A stretch of 64,000 bases of DNA from JANQPX01 sp965204405 (GTDB lineage Bacteria > Pseudomonadota > Alphaproteobacteria > Geminicoccales > Geminicoccaceae). Both the position numbers and the translations under genes were made by a program. The notes beneath the pieces were generated by a model. That model ran no database searches. It was not told the origin of the DNA and saw only the letters and a program-made list of their open reading frames with translations. The stretch is taken from assembly GCA_965204405.1 (NCBI GenBank), contig CBDBEN010000002.1, forward strand, positions 434,001 through 498,000, given 5' to 3'. Of this stretch, positions 39,866 through 48,722 are shown piece by piece. Position 1 is the first letter of the stretch; each line of letters starts with the position of its first letter.

Positions 39866-40630
39866 ATGGTCACGAAGCTGGAGAAAATCTGGGCGGATGG
39901 CGGTGCTGCCGTCAATGGCTGGCTCTCGATCCCGAGCAGCGTCACCGCGGAGCTGGTAGCGCGTCAGGGCTATGACAGTATCGTTGTTGATCTGCAGCAC
40001 GGCCTGATCGACTACAATTCGGCCCTGCCGATGATGCAGGCCATCAATGCCGGCAGCGATGCGACCATCGTAGCGCGCCCTCCTTGGAACGAGCCCGGAA
40101 TCATCATGAAGCTCTTGGATGCCGGTGCTTGGGGCATTCTCTGTCCGATGATCAACACGCCCGCCGATGCCGAAGCCTTTGTCAGCGCTTGTCACTATGC
40201 GCCAAGGGGCAGCCGGAGTGTCGGGCCGACGCGCGCGATGATGATGTTCGGTCCGGACTATATCAAGCGTGCCAATGACCATGTGATCACTCTTGCGATG
40301 ATCGAGACCAGGGAAGCGTTCGAGAACGCCGAGGCCATTGCCAGAACGCCCGGCCTCAGCGGCCTCTATATCGGCCCCGCCGACCTTGCCCAGTCACTTG
40401 GCTATCCGGTTCAGCTCGATCCCACCAGTGATGAGATGATCCAGGCGATCGAGCATATCCGCGATGCCGCCAAGGCCGCCGGCAAGAAAGCCGGCATGCA
40501 TTGCATGATGCCGGCCTATGCCAGGGACATGGCCAATCGCGGTTTTGATTTTGTCACCCTCGGCAACGACTTCCGCATGCTCACATCGGAACTCCAGGCC
40601 CGCGTGAACGCTTTCCGCGAACCTGCTTAG
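39866..40630 (+). CDS. HpcH/HpaI family aldolase
   Basis: A 254-residue class II aldolase cleaving 2-keto-3-deoxy sugar acids or similar compounds to pyruvate and an aldehyde. Features are GYDSIVVDLQHGLIDYN, VARPPWNEPGIIMKLLDAGA, the metal-binding glutamate in AMIETREAFENAE and aspartate in YIGPADLAQSLGYP. The start at 39866 has AAGGGA 8 bases upstream and avoids a non-family lead. It is the third sugar-acid gene in this region but is separated from the lactonase by an unrelated membrane gene. Confidence 0.88.
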   Translation: MVTKLEKIWADGGAAVNGWLSIPSSVTAELVARQGYDSIVVDLQHGLIDYNSALPMMQAINAGSDATIVARPPWNEPGIIMKLLDAGAWGILCPMINTPADAEAFVSACHYAPRGSRSVGPTRAMMMFGPDYIKRANDHVITLAMIETREAFENAEAIARTPGLSGLYIGPADLAQSLGYPVQLDPTSDEMIQAIEHIRDAAKAAGKKAGMHCMMPAYARDMANRGFDFVTLGNDFRMLTSELQARVNAFREPA

Positions 40631-40861
40631 GTCAAAGCGCTACCGGCGAGTTGGCCCGCTCGACCGCCGAAAAGAGCCCGCCGTTATCGTTGGACAAGGC
40701 GGAGTGCGGGCTGGTGCCAGTCCGGCCCGGCGCGATTTTGCAGAAGATCTATTTATGTTGCACTGCAGCAAAAAGGCAATTATGGTAGCTTTCGTGAACC
40801 AGCCATGCCATGTTCCGCTCGCACCGAAAAAAATGACTGTTCACTGCTGGATAATTGAAGC

Positions 40862-43630
40862 TTGACAACTGAAGATACCCCCAAAGATTTGAACGTCATC
40901 CCCATCGAAGAGGAGATGCAGCGCTCCTATCTCGATTACGCCATGAGCGTGATCGTTTCCCGTGCGCTCCCCGATGTTCGAGATGGTCTGAAACCGGTTC
41001 ATCGCCGCATCCTGTATGCGATGCGCGAAGGTGGCTACGATCACGGCAAACCGCCGCGCAAAAGCGCCCGCATCGTCGGCGATGTCATGGGTAAATATCA
41101 CCCCCATGGCGACAGCGCGATCTATGACAGCTTGGTGCGGATGGCGCAGGATTTCTCCATGCGCCTGCCGCTGATCGATGGCCAGGGCAATTTCGGCTCG
41201 ATGGACGGCGATCCGCCGGCTGCGATGCGCTATACCGAGGCCCGTCTTGCCCTTGCCGCCGACGCGCTCCTCACCGATTTCGACAAGGACACGATCGATT
41301 TTCGCCCGACCTATGATGAATCGGGCGAGGAGCCGGTGGTCTTGCCGGCACAATATCCGAACCTCCTGGTCAATGGCCAGGCCGGCATCGCTGTGGGCAT
41401 GGCGACCAACGTCCCGCCGCACAATCTCGGCGAAGTGATCGATGTCTGCATCGCCCTGGTCGATAATCCGGATCTCGGCTTCGAGGAAATGCTGGCGCTG
41501 ATGCCGGGACCGGACTTCCCGACAGGTGCTATGATCCTCGGCCAGTCCGGCATTCGCCAGGCCTACGCTACCGGCCGCGGTTCCATCGTCATCCGCTCGC
41601 GCACCCATGTGGAGGATGTTCGGAAAGATCGTCCGGCGATCATCATCACCGAAGTGCCGTTCCAGGTGAACAAGGCACGCATGCAGGAGCGCATGGGCGA
41701 GCTGGTGCGTGAAAAGCGTGTCGAGGGTATCGCTGAGATCCGGGACGAGTCCGATCGCGACGGCACGCGCGTGGTCATCGAGCTGAAGCGTGATGCCGAT
41801 AGCGACATCGTGCTCAACCAGCTTTTCCGCCACACGCCATTGCAGGTCAGCTTCGGCGTCAATCTCGTGGCACTGCGCGGCGGCCGTCCGGAGCAGCTCA
41901 ATGTCCGGGACGTGTTCGAGGCGTTCCTGGAGTTCCGAGAGGAAGTCATCCTCAGGCGGACCGCGTTCGACCTGACCAAAGCGCGGGAACGCGCACATAT
42001 CCTGGTCGGTCTTGCTGTGGCGGTTGCCAATATCGACGATGTGATCGCCTTGATCCGCGGCGCGCCGGATCCTGCCACGGCCAAGGCGGGACTTTGCGCC
42101 CGGGACTGGCCGAGGGGCGATATCGCGGCTCTCCTGGCACTCGCCGAGGAAGCGGAGGAAGGTGCCGGCGAAGGCGAGGGCGGTTACAGGCTCTCCGAGC
42201 GCCAGGCCCAGGCCATTTTGGACCTTCGCCTGCATCGCTTGACTCAGCTTGAACGCTCGAAAGTCACCGACGAGCTGAAGGAGCTGGTCGCCAAGATCGA
42301 AGCGTTGCTTCTGATCCTGCGCTCGCGCGAGCGCCTGCTCGAGGTGCTCAAGGAAGAGCTGGTCGCGGTTAAGGAAAAATTTGCGACGCCGAGGCGGACG
42401 ACCATCGAGGATCTCGATTTCGATATCGACATCGAAGACCTGATCCAAAAAGAAGACATGGTTGTTACCGTTACCAAGCTCGGCTACATCAAGCGCACGC
42501 CGCTCTCCACCTATCGCGAACAGCGCCGCGGCGGCAAAGGCCGCATGGGCATGGCGACCCATGATGATGATCATCTGGAAGCGCTGTTCGTCACCACGAC
42601 CCACACGCCGGTGCTGTTCTTCTCCTCGGCCGGCAGGGTCTACAAACTCAAGGTCTATAAGCTGCCGCTCGGCAACCCGCAGGCACGCGGCAAGGCGATG
42701 GTCAACCTGTTCCCGCAGCTGACCGACGGCGAATATATCACTGCCGTTCTGCCGCTGCCGGAGGACGAGAGCACCTATGACGACCTCTCCGTGGTGTTCG
42801 CGACCTCAACAGGCAAGGTGAGGCGAAACGCGCTTGCCGATTTCATCTTCGTGCCGGCCAATGGCAAGATCGCGATGAAGCTCGATGGCGAGGATCATCT
42901 GGTCGGCGTCGATGTCGGTACCGAGAACAGCGATGTCATGCTGGCCGCCCGCGGCGGCAAATGCGTCCGCTTCCCGCTCTCGGGCGTCAGGGTATTCCGG
43001 TCCCGCAGTTCGGAAGGTGTGCGCGGCATGGCGCTCGCCGAGGATGACCGTGTGATTTCCATGTCGATCCTCGATCATATCGACGTCGGCATCGAGGAGC
43101 GTGACGGTTTCCTTCGCTATGACGGCGGTCTGCGCCGGCAAAATGGCGACGGTCCGCCGGATAAGCCCGAAGACATCGCCGAGGAACGCCTTGAAGAGCT
43201 GTCTTCGCGTCAGCAGATGATCCTTTCCGTGACCATCAACGGCTATGGCAAGCGTAGCTCGGCCTATGAGTACCGCGTCACCAACCGGGGCGGGCAGGGG
43301 ATCATCAATATCGAGACGTCCGCCAGGAATGGCGAGGTCATCGCAGCCTTCCCGGTCACCGAGAAGGACCAGATCATGCTGGTGACCGATCAAGGCAAGG
43401 TGATTCGCATCCCTGTTGACGGCATTCGCATCGCCGGACGCAACACCCAGGGCGTTACCCTGTTCAACACCGATAAGAACGAGCATGTGGTCTCGGTGGC
43501 GAGGCTTGAGGGTGCAGCCGAAATCGAGGACGAAAACGGGAACGATCGGAACGACGACGAGGACGAAGCAGGGGCCGTGAATGAAGAAAACGGAGATGAC
43601 GCGGGCAGCGATCCTGCAGACTCTTCCTAA
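40862..43630 (+). CDS. gyrA: DNA gyrase subunit A
   Basis: A 922-residue type II topoisomerase subunit. The TTG start gives MTTEDTPKDL. The catalytic tyrosine is Y124 (AAMRYTEARL). The quinolone region KYHPHGDSAIYDSLVRMAQ has serine and aspartate at the positions equivalent to E. coli 83 and 87, so no classic resistance change is present. The GyrA box QRRGGKG and six C-terminal propeller blades follow. The tail is acidic (about 35 residues rich in D, E and N). It is followed 36 bp later by coaD, the usual alphaproteobacterial order. Confidence 0.97.
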   Translation: MTTEDTPKDLNVIPIEEEMQRSYLDYAMSVIVSRALPDVRDGLKPVHRRILYAMREGGYDHGKPPRKSARIVGDVMGKYHPHGDSAIYDSLVRMAQDFSMRLPLIDGQGNFGSMDGDPPAAMRYTEARLALAADALLTDFDKDTIDFRPTYDESGEEPVVLPAQYPNLLVNGQAGIAVGMATNVPPHNLGEVIDVCIALVDNPDLGFEEMLALMPGPDFPTGAMILGQSGIRQAYATGRGSIVIRSRTHVEDVRKDRPAIIITEVPFQVNKARMQERMGELVREKRVEGIAEIRDESDRDGTRVVIELKRDADSDIVLNQLFRHTPLQVSFGVNLVALRGGRPEQLNVRDVFEAFLEFREEVILRRTAFDLTKARERAHILVGLAVAVANIDDVIALIRGAPDPATAKAGLCARDWPRGDIAALLALAEEAEEGAGEGEGGYRLSERQAQAILDLRLHRLTQLERSKVTDELKELVAKIEALLLILRSRERLLEVLKEELVAVKEKFATPRRTTIEDLDFDIDIEDLIQKEDMVVTVTKLGYIKRTPLSTYREQRRGGKGRMGMATHDDDHLEALFVTTTHTPVLFFSSAGRVYKLKVYKLPLGNPQARGKAMVNLFPQLTDGEYITAVLPLPEDESTYDDLSVVFATSTGKVRRNALADFIFVPANGKIAMKLDGEDHLVGVDVGTENSDVMLAARGGKCVRFPLSGVRVFRSRSSEGVRGMALAEDDRVISMSILDHIDVGIEERDGFLRYDGGLRRQNGDGPPDKPEDIAEERLEELSSRQQMILSVTINGYGKRSSAYEYRVTNRGGQGIINIETSARNGEVIAAFPVTEKDQIMLVTDQGKVIRIPVDGIRIAGRNTQGVTLFNTDKNEHVVSVARLEGAAEIEDENGNDRNDDEDEAGAVNEENGDDAGSDPADSS

Positions 43631-43666
43631 AATCTCGACGGCCGCGATATCGAGGAGGGCCAGCCG

Positions 43667-44176
43667 ATGACGACCAAGCGCACTGGAGTTTATCCAGGAA
43701 CTTTCGACCCGATTCACAATGGCCATATCGATATTGTTCGTCGTGCAACCCGTGTCGTGGATCGCTTGGTCATCGCCGTCGCTGCCAATATCGGCAAAGA
43801 CCCTCTTTTGACCCTTGATCAGCGGATCGAGCTTGCCTCATTCGAGGCTGAGGCCTTGATGAAAAGTGATCGCGCCAATGGCTGCGAGATCCTGGTCAAG
43901 CCCTTCGACATCCTGCTGGTTAAATTTGCTACTGAACTTGAGGCGACGCTCATCGTCCGTGGGCTGAGAGCGGTTTCGGATTTCGAGCTCGAGTTCCAAA
44001 TGGCCTCCAACAATGCCCGTCTCGCCCCTGGTATCGAGACGGTTTTCCTGACCGCGTCCGAAAACAGTCAGTTCATCTCGTCGCGCTTCGTCAAGGAAAT
44101 CCATCGCTATGGCGGCGATGTCTCGAGCTTCATCTCGGCCAACGCCAAGGCCGCCTTGGATCGGCAAAGAACCTGA
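43667..44176 (+). CDS. coaD: phosphopantetheine adenylyltransferase
   Basis: A 169-residue enzyme that adds AMP to 4'-phosphopantetheine in coenzyme A synthesis. It has the nucleotidyltransferase motif GTFDPIHNGHIDI (HNGH, 17-20), the substrate section VRGLRAVSDFELEFQMA and the closing FISSRFVKEIHRYGGDVS. Length is typical. It sits directly behind gyrA on the same strand and probably shares its transcript in part. Confidence 0.96.
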   Translation: MTTKRTGVYPGTFDPIHNGHIDIVRRATRVVDRLVIAVAANIGKDPLLTLDQRIELASFEAEALMKSDRANGCEILVKPFDILLVKFATELEATLIVRGLRAVSDFELEFQMASNNARLAPGIETVFLTASENSQFISSRFVKEIHRYGGDVSSFISANAKAALDRQRT

Positions 44177-44265
44177 TCTCCTGCCGTCGCGTTTTTCCAC
44201 CCGATTGACTTACCCCCAAAGCCTCCGGCAATCATGGGGGATGCAACGAGCTGGGAGCGGACGCA

Positions 44266-45042
44266 ATGGATCTGAGGCTGGACGGCAAAAGGGTGATCTT
44301 GACGGCGGGTGCAGCGGGCATCGGGCGTGTAACCCTTCAAACCTTTGTTGATGCCGGCGCCGAGGTCTTCATCTGTGATGTCGATGAGGATGCTCTCAAT
44401 GACATCCGAACAAGTTTCCAGAACGTCGGCACGATCAAAGCCGATGTCGCCGATGCGGATGATGTCGACCGCCTGTTCGACACCGCCCTCGATCGGCTAG
44501 GCGGTCTCGACATCCTCCTCAACAATGCCGGCATCGCCGGCCCCACCACCGCGGTAGAGGATGTGGATCTCGACGCCTGGCGGCAATGCATGGAAGTCAA
44601 CGTCACCGGCCAATTCCTCTGCGCGAAGCGTGCGGTGCCCCATCTCAGATCGGCAGGTGGCGGCTCGATCGTCAATCTTTCCTCCGCAGCCGGCCGGTTC
44701 GGCTTTGCGCTGCGCTCTCCCTATGCCGCCTCCAAATGGGCCGTGGTCGGCTTCACCAAAAGCCTGGCCATCGAGCTCGGCCCGTCCCAGATCCGCGTCA
44801 ATGCCATCTGTCCGGGCGCTGTCGAAGGCGATCGTATCAACCGGGTGATCGCTGCCAAGGCTGAGGCACAGGGCGTCAGCTTCGACGAGATGTATCAGAA
44901 CTATGCCGGCGTCGCCTCGATGAAGACCCTGATCAATCCTCAGGATATCGCCAATATGATGCTCTTCATCTGCTCCGATGCCGGCCGCCTTGTCTCCGGC
45001 CAGATCCTGGGCGTCGACGGCAACATCGAATATCTCCGCTAG
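44266..45042 (+). CDS. short-chain dehydrogenase/reductase
   Basis: A 258-residue NAD(P)-dependent classical SDR. The cofactor motif is TAGAAGIGRVTLQTF, then NNAGIAGP. The catalytic set has N in EVNVTGQF, S in IVNLSSAAGRFG and YAASK. The C-terminal PGAVEGDRINRVI and VSGQILGVDGN are usual. The acidic residue after strand 2 (CDVDED) favours NAD. It precedes a carnitine-dehydrogenase-like gene by 106 bp, so both may serve oxidation of hydroxyacids. The substrate is unknown. Confidence 0.88.
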   Translation: MDLRLDGKRVILTAGAAGIGRVTLQTFVDAGAEVFICDVDEDALNDIRTSFQNVGTIKADVADADDVDRLFDTALDRLGGLDILLNNAGIAGPTTAVEDVDLDAWRQCMEVNVTGQFLCAKRAVPHLRSAGGGSIVNLSSAAGRFGFALRSPYAASKWAVVGFTKSLAIELGPSQIRVNAICPGAVEGDRINRVIAAKAEAQGVSFDEMYQNYAGVASMKTLINPQDIANMMLFICSDAGRLVSGQILGVDGNIEYLR

Positions 45043-45148
45043 GCAGGGTGGCCCTGCAGCCCTGACTTGGTGAATGCGCGTAGGTCGGTAACTTGTGGTC
45101 AATGACGGTGACCCGGCTTGGATGGGTATGGAAAAAGGGAGAAGGGGA

Positions 45149-46099
45149 ATGAGGCCGGAGCCGAACAAGGTCGAGAACGTGGCGGTGATCGGGGCAGGGA
45201 CCATCGGTGCAAGCTGGGCGACGCAGTTTCTGGCCAAGGGGCTGGACGTTGCCGTCTACGATCCCGGTCCCGATAGCGAGACCAGGATAAGAGGCTTCAT
45301 CGAGAACGCCTGGCCAACCCTTGAGCGCCTCGGGCTGGATGAGCATGCTGACCCGACTAAGCTCCATTTTTTCACCGATCCTGCCGATGCCGTTGTCGGC
45401 GCGGCGTTTGTGCAGGAAAGCGGCCCGGAAAACCTGGAAGCCAAACGCGATCTCTACACCAGGCTCGAGGCCAAGTTACCCCCTGCGGCCGTCATCGCTT
45501 CCAGTACGTCTGGCTATATGCCGAGCGATTTGCAGGCGGGCAGGGTAGGGCCGGAGCGTTATGTTGTCGGCCATCCGTTCAACCCGCCGCATCTAATCCC
45601 GCTGGTGGAAGTGGTCGGCGGCAGGGCCACGGACCCCTCGGTCGTCGATTGGACCGTGGCGTTCTACGACCACCTCGGCAAGGTCACCATCAAGGTCGAA
45701 AAAGAGGTGCCGGGTCACGTCGCTAACCGCATGCAGGTGGCCCTCTATCGAGAGGCAATTCATTTGGTTTTGGAAGGTGTGGCCAGTCCCGCGGATGTCG
45801 ACGCCGCCATCGCCCATGGTCCCGGTCTTCGCTGGGCCTTGATGGGACCGCATGCCCTGCATGAGCTGGCTGGCGGCCAAGGCGGCATGCGCCATCAGCT
45901 CGAACATCTGGGGCCTGGCATCAGCTCTTGGTGGTCCGATCTCGGCAAGCCGGATATCACACCCGAAACAATCGACCAACTGGTGTCGGCCTATCAAGCG
46001 GGCAATCCGCCTGCAGTCGCGGAGCTGGCCCGAGAGCGTGATGTGCTGCTGATCGAGCTTCTGAAATCACTCCGGACAGCGAGGTCGAAGCTCTCATAA
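45149..46099 (+). CDS. 3-hydroxyacyl-CoA dehydrogenase family protein, L-carnitine dehydrogenase-like
   Basis: A 316-residue NAD-dependent enzyme. It has NVAVIGAGTIGASWATQFLA, the family glutamate in FVQESGPENLEAK, VVGHPFNPPHLIPLVEVVGG and EVPGHVANRMQVALYREA. The closing section GPGLRWALMGPHALHELAGG with GMRHQLEHLGPGI resembles L-carnitine dehydrogenases, which oxidise carnitine to 3-dehydrocarnitine. The thioesterase and beta-keto cleavage genes that often follow are absent, so the substrate is a good guess only. The start is fixed by a purine-rich GGGAGAAGGGG upstream. Confidence 0.82.
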   Translation: MRPEPNKVENVAVIGAGTIGASWATQFLAKGLDVAVYDPGPDSETRIRGFIENAWPTLERLGLDEHADPTKLHFFTDPADAVVGAAFVQESGPENLEAKRDLYTRLEAKLPPAAVIASSTSGYMPSDLQAGRVGPERYVVGHPFNPPHLIPLVEVVGGRATDPSVVDWTVAFYDHLGKVTIKVEKEVPGHVANRMQVALYREAIHLVLEGVASPADVDAAIAHGPGLRWALMGPHALHELAGGQGGMRHQLEHLGPGISSWWSDLGKPDITPETIDQLVSAYQAGNPPAVAELARERDVLLIELLKSLRTARSKLS

Positions 46100-46203
46100 T
46101 CATGTAGCCGGTGAAAACCTGTCTGCATCTTAACAATCTCTTAGGAAGAATGGACTTAACATCATATTTGTCGAGAATGATTTTCAGTGAGGAGGTTGGA
46201 AAG

Positions 46204-46644
46204 ATGGCCCTGATTCAGTGGGTGTATGCAAGTGCGGAAACGGCTCCTTTCAGCCCCACTGACCTAGACGAACTCTTGGCCAAAGCACGGTCGAAAAATG
46301 CGGAAGATGGGATCACGGGGCTTTTGCTTTACCATGAAGGATCGTTCCTTCAGATCTTGGAAGGCGATGAAGACAAGGTGGAGGCTACGGTTGCCCGAAT
46401 CGAGCTGGACAGGCGCCACCACGAGGTGAACCTCATCTTTCGTGGGGTAGTCGAGGAACGAAATTTCGGCGAATGGGGCATGGGCTTCTATCGACCTGTC
46501 AAGGCTGAAGATATTCCGGGCTTTGTCGATATCTTTCGATCGATTTCGACCGAAGAGCTGAGCATCGAGGGCAATAGGAAACGGGTCGATAAGCTGATCG
46601 ACGGCTTCAAAGACGGCCGTTGGCGGCAGAACGTTGCCGCTTAA
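46204..46644 (+). CDS. BLUF-domain blue-light photoreceptor
   Basis: A 146-residue protein made of one BLUF domain binding FAD, plus a helical C-terminus. All key residues are present: Y8 (QWVYAS), N32 (ARSKNAEDGITGLLLY), Q50 (SFLQILEGDE), W91 and M93 (EWGMGFYRP). Short BLUF proteins act by protein contact, controlling partners such as regulators or enzymes. The start at 46204 has AGGAGG about 9 bases before it; the longer frame from 46111 is not needed. A strong terminator separates it from the convergent cold-shock gene. No obvious partner is adjacent. Confidence 0.92.
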   Translation: MALIQWVYASAETAPFSPTDLDELLAKARSKNAEDGITGLLLYHEGSFLQILEGDEDKVEATVARIELDRRHHEVNLIFRGVVEERNFGEWGMGFYRPVKAEDIPGFVDIFRSISTEELSIEGNRKRVDKLIDGFKDGRWRQNVAA

Positions 46645-46681
46645 CGTTCATTGCGTCGTTTTCTTCTTCTTATTCTCAAAG

Positions 46682-46718
46682 AAAAAGCCCCCGGCATCGG
46701 CATGCCGGGGGCTTTTTT
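46682..46718. terminator. bidirectional rho-independent terminator
   Basis: A perfect 16-bp stem (46682-46697 with 46702-46717) has a 4-base loop CGGC. The G/C core CCCCCGGCAT is flanked by A5 on the left and T6 on the right, so it works in both directions. It lies between the convergent BLUF and cold-shock genes. Confidence 0.93.
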
Positions 46719-46737
46719 GTCGGTTCGGGGCTAAGCC

Positions 46738-46947
46738 TTAGCCAACAATCTTCAGATTCTCTGCCGCGCTCTTGCCGTTTTGGCCGCGCACGAGCTCATA
46801 TTCAATTTTTTGGCCCTCTTGCAGGGCATCAAGCCCGGCGCGCTCCACAGCGGAGATATGGACAAAGGCATCTGATCCACCTTGCTCGGGCTCAATGAAG
46901 CCATACCCCTTGACGGGGTTGAACCATTTGACTGTTCCGGTATTCAA
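46738..46947 (-). CDS. cold-shock domain protein
   Basis: A 69-residue RNA/DNA-binding CspA-type protein starting at TTG 46947 (MNTGTVKWFNPVKGYGFIEP). RNP1 is KGYGFIEP and RNP2 is DAFVHISAV. The chosen TTG is preceded by AGAGG and gives the family's normal length; the longer frame adds a non-family lead. These proteins melt RNA structure during cold or growth transitions. The 369 bp upstream to 47316 hold no gene; part of it probably forms a long leader as in other cold-shock genes, and it includes the promoter of the next gene. Confidence 0.93.
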   Translation of the reverse strand: MNTGTVKWFNPVKGYGFIEPEQGGSDAFVHISAVERAGLDALQEGQKIEYELVRGQNGKSAAENLKIVG

Positions 46948-47316
46948 GACGAGTAACCTCTTAGATAGAGTAGAAAACACCGCGCATCATTGCACCGTGC
47001 TACACCATCCAGCCACCCGGAAAACCAGCTTCGCACCGGCACCAAACGAGCAGGACAGCATAAGAGCAAATAAGCCGATGACGGCAGAAATACAAGCGAA
47101 GAAATGAACACAAACCGGTTATTTTTTTAAATACGAATCACCAACAAAGAGAAATTTGACGTTTGGTTGAGAGAGAATGTGACGCCGTCTGGCTTCGAAG
47201 CCTGAACTCGGCTAGGGTAAGCCTTATGAAATTCGTGAAAATTGCTGTTAAATAGGCTGAAGATCATGTCTCCATCCGTTGTGCTCGATCGGAAGCAATA
47301 AGGGACAGAATAAACA
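46948..47316. other. intergenic region between divergent cold-shock and prenyltransferase genes
   Basis: No ORF of note is present. It must hold the cold-shock promoter and leader and the promoter of the UbiA-family gene. I see no convincing riboswitch, small RNA or long hairpin in it. Confidence 0.5.
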
Positions 47317-48195
47317 ATGACTTGGGCAGAAGTTCTGAAGCTAGGCCGCGTATCGAATCTCCCTACTGTCTGGACGAATGGATTAACCGGCCTGGTTCTA
47401 GGCGGAGGCGCTCTGCTGGACCCGCGGACCCTGCCGCTGCTGATCGCCCTGTCGTTATTCTATGTTGCCGGCATGTATTTGAACGATGCTTTTGACGCGG
47501 AGATTGATCGAAAGGAGCGCCCCGATCGGCCCATCCCGAGTGGCGCCATCGACTTGTGGACAGTCTATGCCGCGAGCTTCGCGATGTTCATGGTCGGCTT
47601 GTGCCTTCTGGCCTGGGTCGGTTTCGTCGCGGCGAACGGCACGGGCGGATGGCCGAGCCTGGCGGGGCTCGTGCTGATCACCTCGATCGTGGTCTATGAC
47701 TGGCATCACAAGGGCAACCCCTTCAGCCCTCTGATCATGGGCGTTTGCCGCATGATGGTATATGTCACCGCCGGCCTCTGCTTTCTGGTGCCGCCGCCTG
47801 CCTGGCTTCTGCTGGCCGCCGTTCTGCTGTTTTCCTATCTGATCGGCCTCACCTACATCGCCAAGCAGGAAACTCTTTCTGAGGTCGACAGCCTTCGCCC
47901 GGCCCTCCTGTTCGCGCCGCCGGTCCTTTATGGCGCCTATATGATCTTTGTCAGCGTCAGCTTCACCATGATCATCTCGTTCCTTGGGCTGATCGCGGTG
48001 ATCGGCATTGCGATCTGGATGCTGCACCGGCGCCTGCCCGGCGATATAGGACTTGCGGTCTCTGTCCTCATTGCAGGCATTTGTCTCGTGGATGCTATTT
48101 TCCTCGCCAGTGCCGGCGAGATCGTGCTGGCCTGGTGGGCGATCGCCGGATTTGTTCTGACACTCCTGCTGCAGCGGGCGATCCCCGGGACCTGA
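47317..48195 (+). CDS. UbiA-family prenyltransferase, EboC-like
   Basis: A 292-residue membrane enzyme with about eight or nine helices. The first aspartate motif is NDAFDAEIDRKERPDRPIP (NDxxDxxxD), which binds magnesium-prenyl diphosphate. The second site is reduced to VYDWHHKGNP. The opening MTWAEVLKLGRVSNLPTVWT is typical of EboC-like members, one of six proteins of the ebo operon that moves precursors to the periplasm in several phyla. No other ebo gene is nearby, so it is an orphan and may act on another aromatic or lipid. Confidence 0.8.
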   Translation: MTWAEVLKLGRVSNLPTVWTNGLTGLVLGGGALLDPRTLPLLIALSLFYVAGMYLNDAFDAEIDRKERPDRPIPSGAIDLWTVYAASFAMFMVGLCLLAWVGFVAANGTGGWPSLAGLVLITSIVVYDWHHKGNPFSPLIMGVCRMMVYVTAGLCFLVPPPAWLLLAAVLLFSYLIGLTYIAKQETLSEVDSLRPALLFAPPVLYGAYMIFVSVSFTMIISFLGLIAVIGIAIWMLHRRLPGDIGLAVSVLIAGICLVDAIFLASAGEIVLAWWAIAGFVLTLLLQRAIPGT

Positions 48196-48225
48196 GCGGC
48201 GTTTGGCGAGGGAGAAGGCTGATGG

Positions 48226-48549
48226 TTATCCAGCCTGGAGCTTGACCGCCGTGCCGTTGGCGCTGACCATCAGCATATTGCCGCTGCCAATGGCTTCGTA
48301 ATCCAGATCGACGCCGACAATGGCATCGGCACCAAGCTCGAAAGCGCGCTCCGACATTTCACGAAGCGCGGCGTCCTTGGCCTTTTTGAGTTCACCTTCA
48401 TAGGCTGCCGATCGTCCGCCGACGATGTCGCGTATGCCCGCGAACAGATCCTTGAAGATATTGGCACCGAGAACAGCCTCGCCGCTCACCACGCCCAAAT
48501 AGGCGAGGACCTTCTTGCCTTCAATGCCGTCGGTGGTTGTCACGATCAT
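48226..48549 (-). CDS. YbjQ/UPF0145 family protein
   Basis: A 107-residue protein with the family core: VTTTDGIEGKKVLAYLGVVS, GEAVLGANIFKDLFAGIRDI, VGGRSAAYEGELKKA and GADAIVGVDLDYEAIG. Members form ring-like oligomers; the role is unknown though metal binding has been proposed. The start at 48549 has GGAGA upstream and matches family length; a longer frame is rejected. It converges with the prenyltransferase gene. Confidence 0.92.
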   Translation of the reverse strand: MIVTTTDGIEGKKVLAYLGVVSGEAVLGANIFKDLFAGIRDIVGGRSAAYEGELKKAKDAALREMSERAFELGADAIVGVDLDYEAIGSGNMLMVSANGTAVKLQAG

Positions 48550-48722
48550 AAGATATCTCCAATGTTGAGCGGTGAGGCTGGACCAGGCGCATTCGGCACC
48601 GGCCTTGCAAAGGTCCGCCTGCTTGTCCTCCCCGGTGCAGATGGCGAGCGGTGGCCGACCGGACAAGATCCAGGCGATTTTTGTCCACATTCTATCAGGA
48701 CAAATCGATACATTGGGAGGAC

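Noticed and set aside
40841..42604. 587-residue frame on the minus strand
   Set aside because: It is the antisense shadow of gyrA.
40862..43630. quinolone-resistance mutation in gyrA
   Set aside because: Serine and aspartate are present at the positions equivalent to E. coli 83 and 87, the susceptible state.
46111..46203. upstream start for the BLUF protein
   Set aside because: The BLUF domain starts at 46204, which has its own AGGAGG site; the lead sequence does not match the family.
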